From: Bacteroidia bacterium
GTDB taxonomy: Bacteria; Bacteroidota; Bacteroidia; Bacteroidales; Azobacteroidaceae
Reading direction: 5' to 3'
Assembly: GCA_025999935.1 (NCBI GenBank)
Contig: BNXY01000024.1
Span: 1-37,728 of the forward strand
DNA length: 37,728 nucleotides
The translations under genes and the position numbers were made by a program. The notes below the pieces were generated by a model. That model was not told where the DNA came from. It did not search any database and was given only the letters and a program-made list of their open reading frames with translations. The number at the start of each line of letters is the position of its first letter. Positions within the stretch are counted from its first letter, which is position 1. Positions 36,729-37,728 of this stretch are shown piece after piece.

Positions 36729-36740
36729 TTTTTATTCTTT

Positions 36741-36776
36741 AATTTAAAATTTATAAAATATGTTTTTGTAAAATTA
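36741..36776 (-). repeat. Shared intergenic module, copy 6
   Basis: Same core as copy 1, directly upstream of paralogue 5. Confidence 0.75.
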
Positions 36777-36810
36777 ATATTTTGTTGCTTAAAATTCATA
36801 TTCTTTATTT

Positions 36811-36854
36811 TTTTGCACGCGGATAACGCGGATTTAAGGGATTTGCGCAGATTG
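36811..36854. repeat. Dispersed repeat, copy 2
   Basis: About 44 bp differing at a few positions from 28599-28642 (core ATAACGCGGATTTAAGGGAT). Confidence 0.7.
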
Positions 36855-36855
36855 T

Positions 36856-37110
36856 TTATTTAATTTCTATCAAATAAAAATTATCCTTTTCACCTAAAAA
36901 ATCGAGACGTTTTTCGGTTTCACATTCATAATATTTCTGTAAATAATCTGTAAATATTTCTTCAAATTCACAATCATCAGCAATATTTGGCTCGTCAAAG
37001 TATTCGGGCAAATCTTCGCCTGCTTCTCTGAAATTGTCAATTACTGTAGCAAACAGATTTACAAATTCTTCTTCATTTTGAGGAACTTTTACTTTAATAA
37101 TTTTATTCAT
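36856..37110 (-). CDS. Small acidic hypothetical protein, 84 aa
   Basis: The protein MNKIIKVKVPQNEEEFVNLFATVIDNFREAGEDLPEYF... is strongly acidic (many Glu and Asp in EPNIADDCEFEEIFTDYLQKYYECETEK). It ends just before the dispersed repeat. No family was recognised. Its composition is compatible with an immunity protein or antitoxin, but this is only a guess. Confidence 0.55.
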   Translation of the reverse strand: MNKIIKVKVPQNEEEFVNLFATVIDNFREAGEDLPEYFDEPNIADDCEFEEIFTDYLQKYYECETEKRLDFLGEKDNFYLIEIK

Positions 37111-37187
37111 TTTCTTTCCTTGTTTACCCTTTGGGGCGGTTGATATTTTATTTTTAATCTCATCTCGGTATTTTTTTAACTTTTATT

Positions 37188-37478
37188 CTATTCAGGATTG
37201 TTTAAAAACTTTTTTTGTATATCTGCATCATCAATCAACTCTATTTTTTGTTCAAAACTCGTTTTTACAGGCACTAACATTTGCTATTCCCAATCTGTTT
37301 CATATTCATGGTTTTTGTCTCTGACGGTTTGCAGACGTTCACTTTCTCACGACGTGGTTTTGTATTTTTCTATTATGACCCCAACCACAAAGGCAATATA
37401 TACCAGAATGACAAATGAAATTATGCTAAAAATTATTGCTATTTTAATCATATTTGTATTTTTTTGTTTGTTGGACAT
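37188..37478 (-). pseudogene. Small membrane protein gene with two internal stop codons
   Basis: One continuous frame starts MSNKQKNTNMIKIAIIFS, with a single membrane helix (residues about 10-37), and meets TGA at 37347-37349. It continues ESERLQTVRDKNHEYETDWE to a TAG, then QMLVPVKTSFEQKIELIDDA and on to a final TAG at 37188. All three pieces read as plausible charged coding sequence, so a protein of about 94 aa has probably been inactivated by two nonsense changes. The family is unknown. Confidence 0.45.
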
Positions 37479-37495
37479 CTTTGTTTATCATTCCT

Positions 37496-37723
37496 TTAAA
37501 ACTCCACCTCATAAACCCGCGCAATTAATGACAAGATATGATTACACCTTTCCGAAAATCGTTTCGGATTTCGTTCAATTAAATGATTCAAAATCAATTT
37601 TAAAACGCCTGTATCATAAGCCTTGTTTTTTATCACGGATTCTTGCAATGATGCATAATAATCATCATTATTTATAATCCGCAATATCAATATGTCTGCC
37701 CAATCTAAAGCATGAGGGTTCAT
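37496..37723 (-). CDS. Hypothetical protein, 75 aa, possibly partial at window edge
   Basis: The frame MNPHALDWADILILRIINNDDYYASLQESVIKNK... starts 5 bp from the window end and could extend beyond it. It is helical and charged with no recognised domain. The stop is followed 18 bp later by the small membrane protein frame on the same strand. Confidence 0.4.
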   Translation of the reverse strand: MNPHALDWADILILRIINNDDYYASLQESVIKNKAYDTGVLKLILNHLIERNPKRFSERCNHILSLIARVYEVEF

Positions 37724-37728
37724 TAATT

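Noticed and set aside
37188..37478. Stop-codon recoding in the broken membrane gene
   Set aside because: Both TGA and TAG would need recoding, there is no selenocysteine- or pyrrolysine-like context visible, and both codons end normal genes elsewhere in the window.
37198..37677. 159-aa plus-strand frame near the right end
   Set aside because: It starts at a non-ATG codon, has no family features, and covers better minus-strand frames.

Overview
The window reads as a low-GC chromosome segment from a member of the Bacteroidota, probably Bacteroidales. Supporting this are repeated promoter boxes of the TAnnTTTG type, lipid A synthesis (LpxK), conjugative-transposon remnants of the Bacteroides kind (ParA, DUF3408, Mob relaxase), and a large (about 1,400 aa) type II-C Cas9 with 47-bp repeats. 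No species can be assigned from the sequence alone.

Layout. (1) 306-8407 is housekeeping DNA on the + strand: SppA protease, M16 peptidase, LpxK, purine nucleoside phosphorylase, a collapsed MNT-HEPN toxin-antitoxin remnant and ThiL, followed by tRNA-Phe (8521-8593). (2) 8684-21484 is an accessory island. It lies between two perfect 109-bp direct repeats (8575-8683 and 21485-21593) made of the 3' end of tRNA-Phe plus its terminator. It holds decayed conjugation genes (transposase tail, DUF3408, ParA, relaxase, a nonsense-mutated HTH gene), a 31-repeat CRISPR array, the operon cas9-rhuM-cas1-cas2 on the - strand, a tracrRNA divergent from cas9, a group II intron fragment, a DinD-like fragment and a truncated AbiEi/AbiEii-type toxin-antitoxin pair. 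(3) 21762-26682 returns to chromosome-like genes: an SDR oxidoreductase and a large SNF2 helicase. (4) 26700-37728 is a second accessory zone, nearly all on the - strand: a REP-type (Y1) transposase inside long inverted repeats, split AbiE remnants, a MESH1-like HD protein, RhuM and KilA-N proteins, several small hypothetical and membrane proteins, and five paralogous immunity-type genes joined by a recurring intergenic module.

How the parts fit. The CRISPR system appears complete: Cas9 with RuvC and HNH residues in place, Cas1, Cas2, a tracrRNA whose anti-repeat pairs with the + strand of the repeat, and an array that must therefore be transcribed toward cas2, convergent with the cas operon. 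Each repeat carries a Bacteroidota-type promoter box, so each spacer may be transcribed from its own repeat. The most unusual points are an N-terminal-type RhuM gene inside the cas operon (14 bp after cas9, 4-bp overlap with cas1), placement of the CRISPR locus on a tRNA-Phe-flanked island with decayed transfer genes, and the mosaic immunity-gene cluster with its shared spacer element.
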